A stretch of 64,000 nucleotides of DNA from Haematobia irritans (GCF_050003625.1 NC_134400.1:48349096-48413095), one strand, 5' to 3'. Shown: positions 21,366 to 32,817, counted from the stretch's first letter. A program made the numbers and translations. The notes: generated by a model from the letters alone, not told the origin.

Positions 21366-21376
21366 CTGCCTCCCGC

Positions 21377-22450
21377 TTAAGCCTGTTCGTCCCGAATAGG
21401 CACAGAACCCGTTCCGTAAGGAGCCAAACGTTTCAGGTGAACAACTTTCATCTTTGACCTTGGGCTGTCGTCCTTTTGAATGCGGTATACAACATCATTG
21501 ATCTTCTTGATGACTTTATATGGGCCTTCCCACTGCGTTTGTAGTTTAGGACATAATCCTTTCTTTCGTTGCGGGTTGAATAGCAGAACCAGTTGTCCTT
21601 CTTTAAAGCCCTCAGTGTTCGCTGCACGATCATATCTCGCCTTCATCCTGTTGCTGACCATTTTTATTTTGTTTCGCACTAATTCGTGAACTTTACCAAA
21701 TGTGTTTGGTATGTCGTTACTGGTTTCTTCCATGGCGAGCTCATTGGGTGTAGCGCCGAATATCAAATCTCCGGGCAACTTCAATTCCGTTCCGAATAGG
21801 ACCTTGGCCGGTGTTCGTGACGTAGAATCATGTATGGCTGATCTATACGACAGCAAAAACTTTGGTATATGATCGTCCCAGTCTCGTTGGCCGTTATCTA
21901 CCACCTTTCGAAGATGTTCTTCCAGGGTGCGATTAAACCTTTCTACCATGCCATCAGACTGTGGATGCAATGGCGTAGTCCTTGTTTTCTTGATACCAAG
22001 GGAGTCACACATCTCTTTGAATATGGCCGATTCAAAATTTCTTCCTTGGTCTGAGTGTATCTCGGTCGGCACACCGTAGCGACATATCCAGTTCTTGTCG
22101 ACTACATCTACAATCGTCTTCGCCTCTTGGTTAGGAATGGCATAAACTTCTGGCCACTTACTGAAGTAGTCCATGACCACAAGGACATATCGATTTCCAG
22201 AATCACTTACTGGGAAAGGCCCTGCAACGTCCATTGCTATTCTTTCAAATGGCGCTCCTGGCCTATACTCTTGCATAAGACCTCTACTTTTTCGTCTTGG
22301 CCCTTTTGCCTTTATGCACTTCTCGCAATTTGCCACCCATTCAGCAATTGGTTTCTGGCATCCAACCCAGTAGAATCGTTGCTTGACTTTCTCGGCTGTT
22401 TTGGTTATTCCCAAGTGACCTCCACTGGGTCCATTGTGGAATTCCGTCAA
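21377..22450 (-). pseudogene. Pol: integrase domain
   Basis: 357 open codons with the HHCC zinc domain (GGHLGITKTAEKVKQRFYW...CEKCIKAKG), the DDE core (MDVAGPFP, IHSDQGRNFES, MVERFNRTLEEHL) and a C-terminal GPY-type module (LQTQWEGPYKVIKKIND). This part is intact, but its link to RT is lost by deletion, so it is counted as part of a broken pol. Confidence 0.85.
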
Positions 22451-22581
22451 AACATCTCTTATTTTAGAATCCGGTACGGTTATTAACTTTCGGCTGCTCT
22501 TTCCATCTTCGCTTTCCCGTTGCCGTGTTTGCCACCTTTTCTATGCTCGATACTGAAATCATAGCTTTGGAGTCTTTCTAT

Positions 22582-24565
22582 TCAACGTGCCAACTGAGCT
22601 TCCGGATTCTTGAATTGAAGCAACCATAGTAGAGCTGAATGGTCAGTTCTTAGCAAGAAATTCTGTCCATACAAGTATTTGTGGTAATTCTTTACGCTTT
22701 CTATGACAGCAAGCAGCTCTCTTCTTGTTACGCAATAGTTCTTCTCGGGCTTGGATAACGTTCGGCAAAAATATCCGATAACCTTTTCTTTACCGTCAAT
22801 CTGTTGAGATAGTACACCACCAATTCCGTACGCACTAGCATCTGTATCCAAAATAAATTTTTCGCCAGGAATAGGATACGCCAGAACAGGAGTTGAACAT
22901 AAAAGTTCTTTTAGATGATGAAATGACTGTTCCTGTTCTTCACTCCACTGGAACTTCGTACCTTTTTGCGTTAATTTATGGAGGCTTGCGGCGATGCTGG
23001 CGAAGTTTGGTACGAAACGCCTGTAGTATGTGCATAAACCAAGGAAGCTGCGCAACTCGTGGAGATTCCGTGGACGTGGCCAATCTTTTACTGCTTGAAT
23101 TTTGTCTTCATCGGTGGATATGCCCTCTGCTGTAACATGATTACCCAGGTACTTAACTCCTCGCTGGAAAAACGAGCACTTCTTCGCGTTAAGTCGTAGA
23201 CCAGCGGCTGACAGTTGCTGGATAACATCCTTCAAGTTCTTAAGGTGCTCGTCAAATGTCTTGCCCATAACTATGATATCGTCTAGGTATATCAAGCAGG
23301 ACTTCCAATGCAACCCCTTTAGCACCCGCTCCATCAATCGCTCGAACGTAGCCGGAGCATTGCAGAGCACGAATGGCATTACATTGAATTGCCAAAGACC
23401 GCCATTAACGCCAAAAGCTGTCTTTCTCGGCGATCTCTACTTGCCAATATCCACTCTGCAAATCAAGCGAGGAAAACCATGTTGTTCCGGCTAACGTGTC
23501 ATCAATGCGTGGAAGCGGATAACTGTCCTTTTTGGTAACATCATTCAATTTTCTGTAGTCCACGCAAAATCGGGTACTTCCATCTTTCTTTTTGACCAGC
23601 ACAACTGGTGAGCACCAAGGACTTGATGATGGTTCGATAACACCACTTTCCGCCATTTCGTTACCGAGCTTTTGAACCTCATCTCGTTTTGCTAGAGGGA
23701 CACTTCGTGGTGCCTGTTTTATGGGTCTTTCTTCTGTGGTATTTATTTCATGCTTCACCACAGATGTTCTCCCTTGATTTTTCTTCTCAATGGCAAAGGC
23801 GGAGGCATTTTTCCATAACAATTTCTTGGCTTTATTTTTCTCGGACGGTGATAGATGACGTGTCCAAGTTTCGACATAGCCTTCCAGATGTTTCATCACT
23901 TCATTATGCTTCTTTGGCGATTTGCTTTCCAAGTTCACTATTGCTTCGGCAGGAGTACATTTGCCAATGTCCGAAAATTTTCCAATTTGCTCTTGATGGT
24001 CAGATAAATTCAAAACTCGAACTGGTATAAGTCCCTCTTCATTTGTTGTTACCAGGGCATTTGCTATCAAGATGTTGTTGTTTTTGTTTTCTGCTGGTTC
24101 AACAACCCACAATTTGCCGACTTCACAATCTCCATTCATAGAAACCCATATAATTGTTTCGGCATTTGGTGGTATTGACTCTGGTTGGCTCATTGTCAAA
24201 CATCTGACAGGTGTATTCTCACTGTAGCCCACGTTTACCGGTATTTTGATATCGCACCAGGTTATTACACGGCGCTTCATATCCAAATTGAGACCAAAAG
24301 CAATCATAAAATCCGCTCCAATTATAACTTCGTCCACTATATCGGCCACAATGAATTCATAATTAACGGATTTGTTTGCAATGGTTAACTTTACAGGAAC
24401 CTTTCCATATACAGTTGCGAGTTCACCTGTTGCCGTGCGTAGTCTGACTCCAATTAGTGGTGTAACTTTTCCTCTTACTAAATCGGATCTAATAATAGAT
24501 TTCGATGCACCAGTATCCAACGTCCAAGTTCGCTTGTATCCATTAATACCACCCGCAATAGTCAA
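22582..24565 (-). pseudogene. Pol: protease, reverse transcriptase, RNase H (frameshifted)
   Basis: 24565-23405 holds the aspartic protease ([10 protein letters not shown]) and the first RT motifs ([33 protein letters not shown]). A small deletion near 23405-23410 shifts the frame, and RT continues at 23379 (MPFVLCNAPATFERL, YLDDIIV). RNase H follows (LDTDASAYGIGGVLSQ, VTRRELLAVI, RTDHSALLWLLQF). The frame stops near 22582, and the stretch to integrase (about 130 bases) is too short, so the end of RNase H and the start of integrase were deleted. Confidence 0.85.
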
Positions 24566-24654
24566 ATTGTTATTTTTCTGTTGAACTATTGCTATAGAGA
24601 TTATGGGGCCATCACATGTGGGAGCCAGCTCTTGCCCCGCTGAACTAGCTCGAT

Positions 24655-26002
24655 TTAGTTTAAATGTGAATCACTGGACTGTGGGTTCACCCACATATGG
24701 CTATTGTTTGGTGGTGAAGGCGATTTCGATCTTGATCGCTTACGACGTGCTTTACATTCACGAGCAACATGTCCAGGCTTATCACAGTTATAGCACTTTA
24801 TTCTGGATTTAGTTGTCTCCTGCTTCATTTCTTGCATTGCCTGCTTAACTGCTTCTTTCACTGAGTCAATCACGGAACTTGATTCATCTTGCTCGGTCTC
24901 CACTTTGCGTACCTTGTGAATTTGAGGTCGTGCCAACAATCTGGCAGTTTTTTGTGCAAGTGCAAATGTTACTGTTTCTGCGAATGTAGCCTTTTGTGAC
25001 GCATATGTTGCACATTTTATATCAGGGTCTCTAATTCCATTCACAAAGGTCTCGACCTTGATGCGGTCCACAAGTGGATGACTTTCTCCTGCATATGTCA
25101 AAAGCACCAACTGCTCAACCTCTGTTGCAAAGTCTTGTAGAGTCTCATTTGACTTCTGGACTCTCTTAATTCCATCCTGAAGAAGTCTTGCTTATGTTCT
25201 CCGCCGTACTTACGTTGAAGTGCCGCTATTACTTCATTATAATTATTTCTAGAGGCAGCGGGAATGCTTTGTATCACATCAGCGCCATTGCCCTTTAATG
25301 CCAATAGAAGTTAAATTGCTTTGTCATTGTCGTTCCACAAATTTCTACAAGCAACCATTTCGAATTGGAATTTGAAGACATCAAAAGAAGTTGAGCCATC
25401 GAAAACAGGAGGTTTGGTTTTCAGCCCTCTGACATTTTTCTTTCAATGTGTAGAAACTTCTCATCATGAACCATAATTTTCTCATCCACAGAAATAATCT
25501 TCTTATCCAGCTCCCCAATTTGGCTTTCGATATAGCCCACACGTTTTTCCATGCCTTCAGCAATTTGTTGAATATTCTCATTTAGAATTCTAGAATTTTC
25601 GTCCATCTTTTTTGAATTTTCGTCGAACTTCCAATTTTCTAGAATTCTCTTGCATTTTTAGAGAATTTTCTTCCATAATTTTTCTAGAATTCTCTTGCAT
25701 TTTTAGAGAATTTTTTTCCATCATTTTGCTCAAAATATTGACCATCGATGTGTAATAAACAACATTAGAAGCTACAGATGGAGTTTCCAAGGCGCTGGCT
25801 ACTACTGATTCGTCAAGATCTTCCTTATAATCGAACACATGTGTTTCGATATCAATACTGCGCCGCTCGAACTCTCCAGTAGTCGCTTTTGTAATTGAGC
25901 CTTGTTTCCTGTAGTCGGCTGCTCCATTTTGCTCAATTCTTTCTTCAAGTCTTCTACTCGAAGCTGATTAAACTTCATTGTATTTTTCACTTCCGACACC
26001 AA
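24655..26002 (-). pseudogene. Gag, frameshifted
   Basis: It starts at 26002 just inside the 5' LTR. An N-terminal segment LRVEDLKKELSKMEQP resembles a SAP DNA-binding motif. A heptad-rich coiled-coil stretch follows (MQENSRKIMEENS repeats, then EKRVGYIESQIGELDKK). The capsid-like part includes NYNEVIAALQRKYG. The C-terminal zinc knuckle is CYNCDKPGHVARECK, followed by an Arg/Ser-rich tail. At least three frame changes separate these pieces (near 25870, 25600 and 25110). Gag would package RNA; this copy cannot make it intact. Confidence 0.8.
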
Positions 26003-26003
26003 T

Positions 26004-26645
26004 TGTTACATTTTTATATTGAGGCGTATTTAATTACCCGATAATTAAAACACAGTTCTTTTCAAATAACGACAATCTACAATTTATTTGTTTAACTGAT
26101 TGGTTTCACTTATTTGCTCTACGATGTGTACTGTATAAACTTTAGCTTACGACTGACTTGACTGCTCTCTCCGCTAGGGGTTTATATACCGAGATATGAC
26201 GATTTCGAATGTTCTCGCTAATTGGCCTACAACCTTCGAGATTAAGCTACTACCTTGTAAATGTTGCACGGCGACATTGCACATATTTATCGACTAATGT
26301 TCATTGTCTCGGCTATCTAGAACCTTCTATGGGGCGTTATTGTACAGGTGATATGGCACACATACTTTTAGGCTTATTCTTATCTTGGCTAGTGCATTCT
26401 ACCATCTGTGCAGACATAAGGGATTATGGTCATATTACCGATAATTATAACAGTAAAACAAAAGGCGTTACTTTTACAATGAACGATTGGAAAACTAAGA
26501 ACACAAAAGATGTTTAGGAAAGTACTAGAAACTAAAGAAATGACTCTAACAAGTTATGACGTAATTTTATCGTTACAATTTGAAATTTAAATTAACGGAA
26601 ACTAATTTAAATAAACTTAAATCTAGAAATATCAAATTCGTAACA
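26004..26645 (-). repeat. 5' LTR
   Basis: 642 bases. The plus-strand open stretch 26209-26514 is translated identically in the 3' LTR (20926-21231), showing very high identity. Immediately downstream (minus strand) is TTGGTGTCGGAAGTG, a plausible primer-binding site starting TGG; I cannot assign the tRNA. Confidence 0.9.
26181..26190 (-). promoter_or_regulatory. Putative TATA box in the 5' LTR
   Basis: Minus-strand GGTATATAAA, followed about 30 bases on by AGTCAAGTCAGTCG, which contains an initiator-like TCAGT. The same block is in the other LTR near 20900-20910. Confidence 0.5.
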
Positions 26646-26738
26646 ATATGTTTGGACAATACAATGAAAATATATATGCTTGAAGCAAAATGTGTTTGGG
26701 GTATATGTTACAGAAGCGATTTGTTTAGGGTGTATGGA

Positions 26739-26835
26739 CTAACTTACAATTTAGAAGAAGTTTCTACGCAATCCATGGTGGAGGGTACATAAGATTCGGC
26801 CTGTCCGAACTTACGGCCGTATATACTTGTTTTTA
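26739..26835 (+). mobile_element. HINE type A 3' end
   Basis: Short 3' terminal piece with CATGGTGGAGGGTACATAAG, the variant GGCCTGTCCGAACTTACGGC, and the end TACTTGTT. The same GGCCTGTCC variant appears in the inverted duplicate at 43166-43200. Confidence 0.75.
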
Positions 26836-27228
26836 CATAAAATAATAGTAATTTTTTAAACAGGCATTTATAAATGCTTATTTGTATTCTCTCATGAGTG
26901 ATATCTGTGCTTGCTATCATACACGTGCACGTGCTCATACTCATATTGTTCTAACTGTATTCTTCGCATATTTCTTTTAGCTTTCGTACAACTTCTCAGC
27001 GATGTGTGCGCCACCAGTCTTGTTAGTTTTGTATTTGTTTTCATATCTATAGATGTGAACTATTTTCTCAACAAAACAATTTGTTGTAAATTCTGGATGT
27101 TTCTACTATTACCTCTGTCAAGCATCTACAAACACATTTCAACAACAAATTCCTCATATCCAATGAACAAATTTGTTGAGCAACATCATATTGTACACAG
27201 AAATAAAGTTGTTTATGTTTATTTGCAT
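26836..27228. repeat. About 390-bp repeat, inverted copy at 42766-43150
   Basis: The segment with CACGTGCACGTGCTCATACT and several ACAAATTTGTT-like motifs is repeated in inverse orientation at 42766-43150. No coding function is seen. It is part of the large inverted duplication described among the findings. Confidence 0.65.
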
Positions 27229-27497
27229 AAGAATGAACATTTCTCAAGCTTGTTTGAATCGTTTTAAGCGAAATAAAATGGATTTTAAGCGTCGTTTCAT
27301 AACTGTTGATGAGACATGGATCCACCACTATACTCCAGAGACAAAAGAACAATCCAAACAATGGACTGAAGCTGGAGGAAGTGCCCCAAAGAAGGCAAAA
27401 ACAATTCAATCGGCTGGTAAGGTTATGGCAACGGTTTTTGGGACTTCAAAGTTATTTTATTGATTGACTATCTGCAAAAGGGTAAAACAATAATATA

Positions 27498-28178
27498 TCA
27501 AGTAATTAATAATAATGTTATCTTTTTCTTTACATTGTATTTCTCTTCTGACAAATCAAGATAATAATAAAATTTATTGAATTCTTTACAAAGACGGCGA
27601 AGTGGATCGTTGTTTTCAAAGTTCGTTCGAAAGTATTCAATGTGGAGCAGTTCAAAGTTGCGGGTAGGTCTAAAGGGTACATTGAATGATATGCTGTTAA
27701 TAAGGAAGTCAGATTTAAATCTTCCGTTAATTAAATCAACCATAAAACAGATATTTAGCATGGTACGTCTACTTTTCAGTGTAGGTAATTTGATGAGCGA
27801 TAGTCTTTCTTTGTAAGACGGCAAGGTTTGAGGTGTCCAGTTATTCCGACGTAAACAAAACAGTAAAAATTGTTTCTGAACAGATTCAATACGATTGCAA
27901 TGAATTTGGTACTGTGGGTCCCAAATTACAGATCCATATTCCAGGATAGGACGCACAAGTGAAGTATATAAGTTTCTTATAACAAATGGGTCAGAAAATT
28001 CCTTACTCCAGCGCTTGACAAATCCAAATTATCCATAGGCCTTATTTACAGTCATAGAAATGTGAGATCTAAAATTTAGCCTACGATCCAAAAGTATTCC
28101 AAGATCTTTAAAGGATTCAACAGTTTCAAGCGTTGTGCCATTCAAGTTATAATTCGTGTCGATATAATTTAATCTATA
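27498..28178 (-). pseudogene. LINE reverse transcriptase, C-terminal part
   Basis: Continues from the RT after the HINE: TLETVESFKDLGILLDRRLN, HISMTVNKAYG, then after a frame change near 28025-27960 RPILEYGSVIWDPQYQIHCN and IESVQKQFLLFCLRRNN, typical of the thumb and post-RT region. It ends with stop near 27498. Confidence 0.8.
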
Positions 28179-30510
28179 ACAAGTATATACGGCCGTAAGT
28201 TCGGCCAGGCCGAAGCTTATGTACCCTCCATCATGGATTGCGTAGAAACTTCTTCTAAACACTGCCATCCAGAATCGAATTACTTAAGTTGCGGTAACGC
28301 TTGCCGATGGCAAGATATCTTAAAACCTCCTAACACCATCTTCTAAATTGTATGTAAGTCCATACGTGGTATATATTAAATCAAAAAAGATCGATCCAAT
28401 ACGTATATAATTCAGTTTGACAAAGTAGACATAAAATTTTGACAAAATTTTCTACAGAAATAAAATTTTAAAAAAATTTTCTATAGAAATTAAATTTTCA
28501 CAAAATTTTCTATAGAAATAAACATTTTGACAAAATTTTCTATAGAAATAAACTTTTGACAAAATTTTCTATAGAAATAAAATCTTGGTAGATTATTTTT
28601 GGGTCGAGTGGCAACCATGATTATGAACCGAATAAAATTTGAACAAAATTTTCTATAGAAATAAAATTTTGACAAAATTTTCTATAGAAATAAAATTTTG
28701 ACAATGATGCAAATTTTATTATGAACCGAAAAAAAAATTTAACAAAATTTTCTATAGAAATAAAACTTTGACAAAATTTTCTATAGAAATAAAATTTTGG
28801 TAGATTATTTTTGACTCTAGTGGCAACCATGATTATGAACCGATATGGACCAATTTTTGTGTGATTGGACCAATTTTGGTATGGTTGTTAGCGATCATAT
28901 ACTAACACCACGTTCCTAATTTGAACCGGATCGGATGAATTTTGCTCCTCCAAGAGGCTCCGGAGGTCAAATCTGGAGAACGTTTTATATGGGGGCTATA
29001 TATAATTATGGACCGATATGGACCAATTCTGGCATGGTTGTTAAAGATCATATACTAACACCATGTTCCAAATTACAACCGGATTGGATGAAATTTGCTT
29101 CTCTTGGAGACTTCGCAAGCCAAATCTGGGGATCGGTTTATATGGGGTCTATATATAATTATGAACCGATGTGGACCAATTTTTGCATGGTTGTTAGAGA
29201 CCATATACCAACACCACGTACCAAATTTCAGCCGGATCGGATGAAATATGCTTCTCTTAGAGGCTCCACAAGCCAAATCTGGGGATCGGTTTATATGGGG
29301 GCTATATATAATTATTGACCGATGTGAACCAATTGTTGCACGGTTGTTAGAGACCATATACCAACACCATGTACCAAATTTCAGCCGGATCGGATGAAAT
29401 TTGCCTCTCTTTTAGGCTCCGCAAGCCAAATCTGGGGATCGGTTTATATGGGGGCTATATATAATTATGGACCGATGTGGACCAATTTTTGCACGGTTGT
29501 TAGAGACCATATACCAACACCACGTACCAAATTTCAGCCGGATCGGATGAAATATGCTTCTCTTAGAGGCTCCACAAGCCAAATCTGGGGATCGGTTTAT
29601 ATGGGGGCTATATATAATTATTGACCAATGTGAACCAATTCTTGCACGGTTGTTAGAGACCATATACCAACACCATGTACCAAATTTCAGCCGGATCGGA
29701 TGAAATTTGCCTCTCTTTTAGGCCCCGCAAGCCAAATCTGGGGATCGGTTTATATGGGGGCTATATATAATTATGGACCGATGTGGACCAATTTTTGCAC
29801 GGTTGTTAGAGACCATATACCAACACCACGTACCAAATTTCAGCCGGATCGGATGAAATATGCTTCTCTTAGAGGCTCCACAAGCCAAATCTGGAGATCG
29901 GTTTATATGGGGGCTATATATAATTAAGGACCGATATGGACCAGTTTTTGCACGGTTGTTAGAGACCATATACCAACACCATGTACCAAATTTCAGCCGG
30001 ATCGGATGAAATTTGCTTCTCTTTTAGGCTCTGCAAGCCAAATCTGGGGATCGGTTTATATGGGGGCTATATATAATTATGGACCGATGTGGACCAATTT
30101 TTGCATGGTTGTTGAAGACTGTATACCAACACCATATACCAAATTTCAACCGGATCGGATGAAATATGCTTCTGTTAGAGGCTCCACAAGCCAAATCTGA
30201 GGGTCCCTTTATATGGGGGCTATACGTAAAAGTGGACCGATATGGCCCATTTTCAATACCATCCGACCTACATCGATAACAACTACTTGTGCCAAGTTTC
30301 AAGTCGATAGCTTGTTTCGTTCGGAAGTTAGCGTGATTTCAACAGACGGACGGACGGACGGACGGACGGACGGACGGACATGCTTAGATCGACTCAGAAT
30401 TTCACCACGACCCAGTATATATATACTTTATGGGGTCTTAGAGCAATATTTCGATGTGTTACAAACGGAATGACAAAGTTAATATACCCCCATCCTATGA
30501 TGGAGGGTAT
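28179..30510 (-). mobile_element. HINE type A, full length (X1)
   Basis: Complete minus-strand element of 2.3 kb: 5' hairpin at 30482-30510, (GTCC)n core at 30344-30380, 153-bp tandem repeats, a 29-bp array (28430-28800), and a 3' end with the palindrome TTCGGCCTGGCCGAA near 28190-28210. It is inserted in the LINE RT frame with no visible target duplication, in a run of A (T on the element strand). Confidence 0.85.
29188..30200. repeat. 153-bp tandem repeat array in HINE X1
   Basis: The phrase CGGTTGTTAG begins at 29341, 29494, 29647, 29800 and 29953: five steps of exactly 153 bases. Because 153 is a multiple of three, long repetitive frames stay open on both strands, but these are read-through of repeats. 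The same array is in X2 (37805-38880), X3 (56100-57110) and X4 (59410-60340). Confidence 0.9.
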
Positions 30511-30514
30511 AAAA

Positions 30515-31526
30515 GGAGATATGCTTGCATTTCCTTATGTTCAGTTCCATCATATTTGATGTACATGGTATTCAGATCAGATTGGAGTAAGGATTGGTCA
30601 TCACTATTCCGAATAACCTTTATAATTTTAACATCGTCAGCATACATCAGAGTGTAGCCATATTTAATGGCTGATGGAAGGTCATTTATAAATAATCAGA
30701 ACAATAGAGGGCCAAGGTGACTGCCTTGTGGAACACCAGAAGGCACATGTATTGATTTTGAAATAATGTTATCAAATACTACAAATTGTGTACGATTCTT
30801 TAGATAACTTTCAAACCAGGATACCATTAATTCACTGAAGCCCATGCAATGCAGTTTGTACAGTAAAAGTGAATGGCTTACTTTGTCAAACGCCTTACTA
30901 AAATCAGTATAAATGACATCAGTCTGTAAACGATCTCTAAAGCCTTCATTAACCATTGTAGTCAATTCCAAGATATTTGTTATGGTCGAACAAGATTTAC
31001 GGAAGCCGTGTTGTTTAGGCAAGCCGTGTTGTTTAGGCGATAGAAGCGAGGAGACTTGATGATTCAAAATATCAGAAATAATTTTCTCCAACAGTTTTGG
31101 AATAGCACTTAATTTAGCAATGCCTCTATAATTCGTAATATCTGACTTGCTTCCATTTTTAAATAGCGGAATGATAAATGAATTCTTCCACAACGTAGGA
31201 AAGTGACCTGTGCGCAAAGATTCATTAAACAGAAATGAAAGAGCAGTCGAAAGAGAATGAGCACAATATTTGAGGATGTTACTGTGAATCCCATCAGGGC
31301 CCGGGCGATATGAACATTTTATCTTTTCCATATAACTCATCACAATATCAGGAGAAATAAATGGAGTAGTGAATGTCGAATATTCCTGTATCTTATATGG
31401 GTACGCATCAGATTGCTTGAAATCCTTATGGCAGTAAGTTGTTGCAAAGAACTTTGAAAACAAATTACATATACATTCATTATCATCCCCTTCAACAGCA
31501 CCATAGTGAAGGGTTCTTGGATACAC
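30515..31526 (-). pseudogene. LINE reverse transcriptase, N-terminal part
   Basis: Motifs in order: RPGPDGIHSNILKYC, IIPLFKNGSKSDITNYRGIA, QHGFRKSCSTITNILEL, YTDFSKAFDKVSHSLL, SGVPQGSHLGPLLF, then after an in-frame stop near 30694-30698 the catalytic YADDVK near 30630-30645. An 18-base direct duplication at 31003-31038 repeats the PKQHG codons. The stop and 5' truncation make it inactive. Confidence 0.85.
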
Positions 31527-31976
31527 ATTTGATTGACGTTTAGAATTAACAAATCTGGATCAATTGGATCAATTAAATGTACAAATTCGAGAAAAACGTC
31601 CTGGTTTACAACACAAAAAAGATATTTTTCATCAAGGCAACGCACCAGCGCACAAGAGTGTTTTAACAATGGCTAAAATCAACGAATTAAAGTACGAGTT
31701 GCTTGACCACCCACTTATTATCCTGATTTAGCTCCCAGTGACTTTTACTTCTTCCCAAATCTAAAAAAAAATCCTTGTGGCAATCGTTTTACCTCAAATG
31801 AAGATGGAATTACAGTTGTAAACCACTATTTTGAAGACCTTGAGGAAAACTATTTAAAAACGTTGGACTAACTGTATTGAAGTTTCAGGAGATTATATTG
31901 AAAAATAAAAATATTTTTGAAAAACTAACTATTCTCTTTCATTGATAGGCTAAGAAGTTTCCGAACCGCCCTCGTA

Positions 31977-32020
31977 AGATTCGGCCCGGCCGAACTTACT
32001 ACTGTATATACTTGTTTTTT
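31977..32020 (+). mobile_element. HINE 3' end remnant
   Basis: AGATTCGGCCCGGCCGAACT followed by TACTACTGTATATACTTG and a T run. It is the right flank of the mariner terminus at 31974 and shows that the mariner entered a HINE 3' end at a TA. Confidence 0.6.
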
Positions 32021-32029
32021 TTTTTTCTA

Positions 32030-32815
32030 TGGTCAAATATTTTCTTAACAATACTTTCTCCTCCAATTCCATACCATAGATGTCGGTTGGCCGTGATTGA
32101 TTGAAATTCTTTTGTATAATTGGAATTCTTTTTTGCATTTGCAATTGGAGTGGCAAAATATTTTCGTATCGTCATAAAATATCTATGGCCACAAAACCAC
32201 AGATTACATTTGTCATTTCATTACTAAAAGCCAACTACAAATATATAAACAAACCCATGGAAAACAAAGCTGTAAGCAAAATATATTCTACATGGTTTAA
32301 ATAAATTAATTTATTCATTTAATACCACAAACATTATTGCCGAAATTGCCACAGAGACGGTGGTGGTGGTGGGGCGTGTTAAAACAAACAAAACAATCCA
32401 TTCTAAAACAATTGACATACAATTAATTCCTCTATTCATTTTCCCCGTTTTTATTATACATCGAGTTTGATTTCCTGTTGCTATGTGAGTTTTTGAATGG
32501 GCTCAAAAACAAAGGCGCAAAAATATAATTCATGAAAATTCCTACCCATGGACCCGTTAACACATAAACCACAAACATACGCAATAAAAAGTGAACATTA
32601 TAAAAATTAATTTAAATGCAAATGAATTTTATTTACTCCAACTCTGAAATGGCAACGAAAGTGACAGAAGGGCAGACTGGGCGGTCTATTTATTTTTTTA
32701 TTCCTTGTTTTACTGTTGCACAGTAGGTCAGTTGTATTGGTAAAATATCTTTTATACTTATACTTTTGCCATACACACATAGAAAATTTAATTAAAATTG
32801 AGCCACTTCATTAAT
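32030..32815. other. No gene seen
   Basis: Low-repeat AT-rich sequence with a short GGTGGTGGTGG run near 32355. It contains no convincing coding region and may be genuine single-copy intergenic DNA. Confidence 0.5.
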
Positions 32816-32817
32816 AC

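Larger units (their letters stand above)
20735..26645 (-). mobile_element. Ty3/gypsy-type LTR retrotransposon without env
   Basis: Minus-strand element of 5.9 kb with LTRs 20735-21365 and 26004-26645 (TGTTA...TAACA) and a 4-bp target duplication ATAT at 20731-20734 and 26646-26649. The order gag, protease, RT, RNase H, integrase is that of the Ty3/gypsy group. A purine-rich GCGGGAGGCAG precedes the 3' LTR. The LTRs are nearly identical apart from a small indel near each end, yet gag and pol carry several frameshifts and a deletion. I do not place it in a named lineage. Confidence 0.9.
20357..26738 (+). repeat. AT-rich ATATGTTTGG-family repeat split by an LTR retrotransposon
   Basis: The left part 20357-20734 begins CACGGACGAAAAAGACCG. 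The right part 26646-26738 ends GAAGCGATTTGTTTAGGGTG. Joining the parts across one copy of ATAT gives AAACATAATATGTTTGG, the uninterrupted sequence in the inverted copy near 43435-43455. The host context on both sides (ATATACCACGTA and TATGGACTAAC) is type A HINE. Confidence 0.75.
27493..31547 (-). mobile_element. Jockey/CR1-like LINE, split by a full HINE
   Basis: Minus-strand, 5'-truncated non-LTR element. The RT portion is 31526-30511 and the C-terminal portion is 28178-27498. Between them is HINE X1 (28179-30510). The reading frame can be followed across the joint (KCKHISF then YRLNYIDTN), giving the pre-insertion sequence. The 3' tail ends in TATTATT-like AT-rich sequence, not a long poly(A). 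Group assignment (jockey or CR1) is uncertain. Confidence 0.8.
27229..31974 (+). mobile_element. Mariner, 5'-truncated and split by a LINE
   Basis: The left part 27229-27492 encodes the transposase from MNISQACLNRFKR through VDETWIHHYTPE to KAKTIQSAGKVMATV. The right part 31548-31974 continues at the second catalytic aspartate (FHQGNAPAHKS region, where GAC has become GGC) and reaches the inverted terminus CCGAACCGCCCTCG, followed by TA at 31975-31976. A LINE (27493-31547) separates the parts, with loss of roughly 25 bases of mariner sequence at the junction. The 5' end is replaced by the repeat at 26836-27228. Confidence 0.8.

Noticed and set aside
28935..30302. Long repetitive ORFs on both strands (MGAIYNYGP... 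and SIIIYSPHINRSPDL... types), also at 36299-38925 and 56005-60364
   Set aside because: They come from a 153-bp tandem repeat whose length is a multiple of three, they are open on both strands at once, and they start and stop at random points of the unit. No domain is recognisable.
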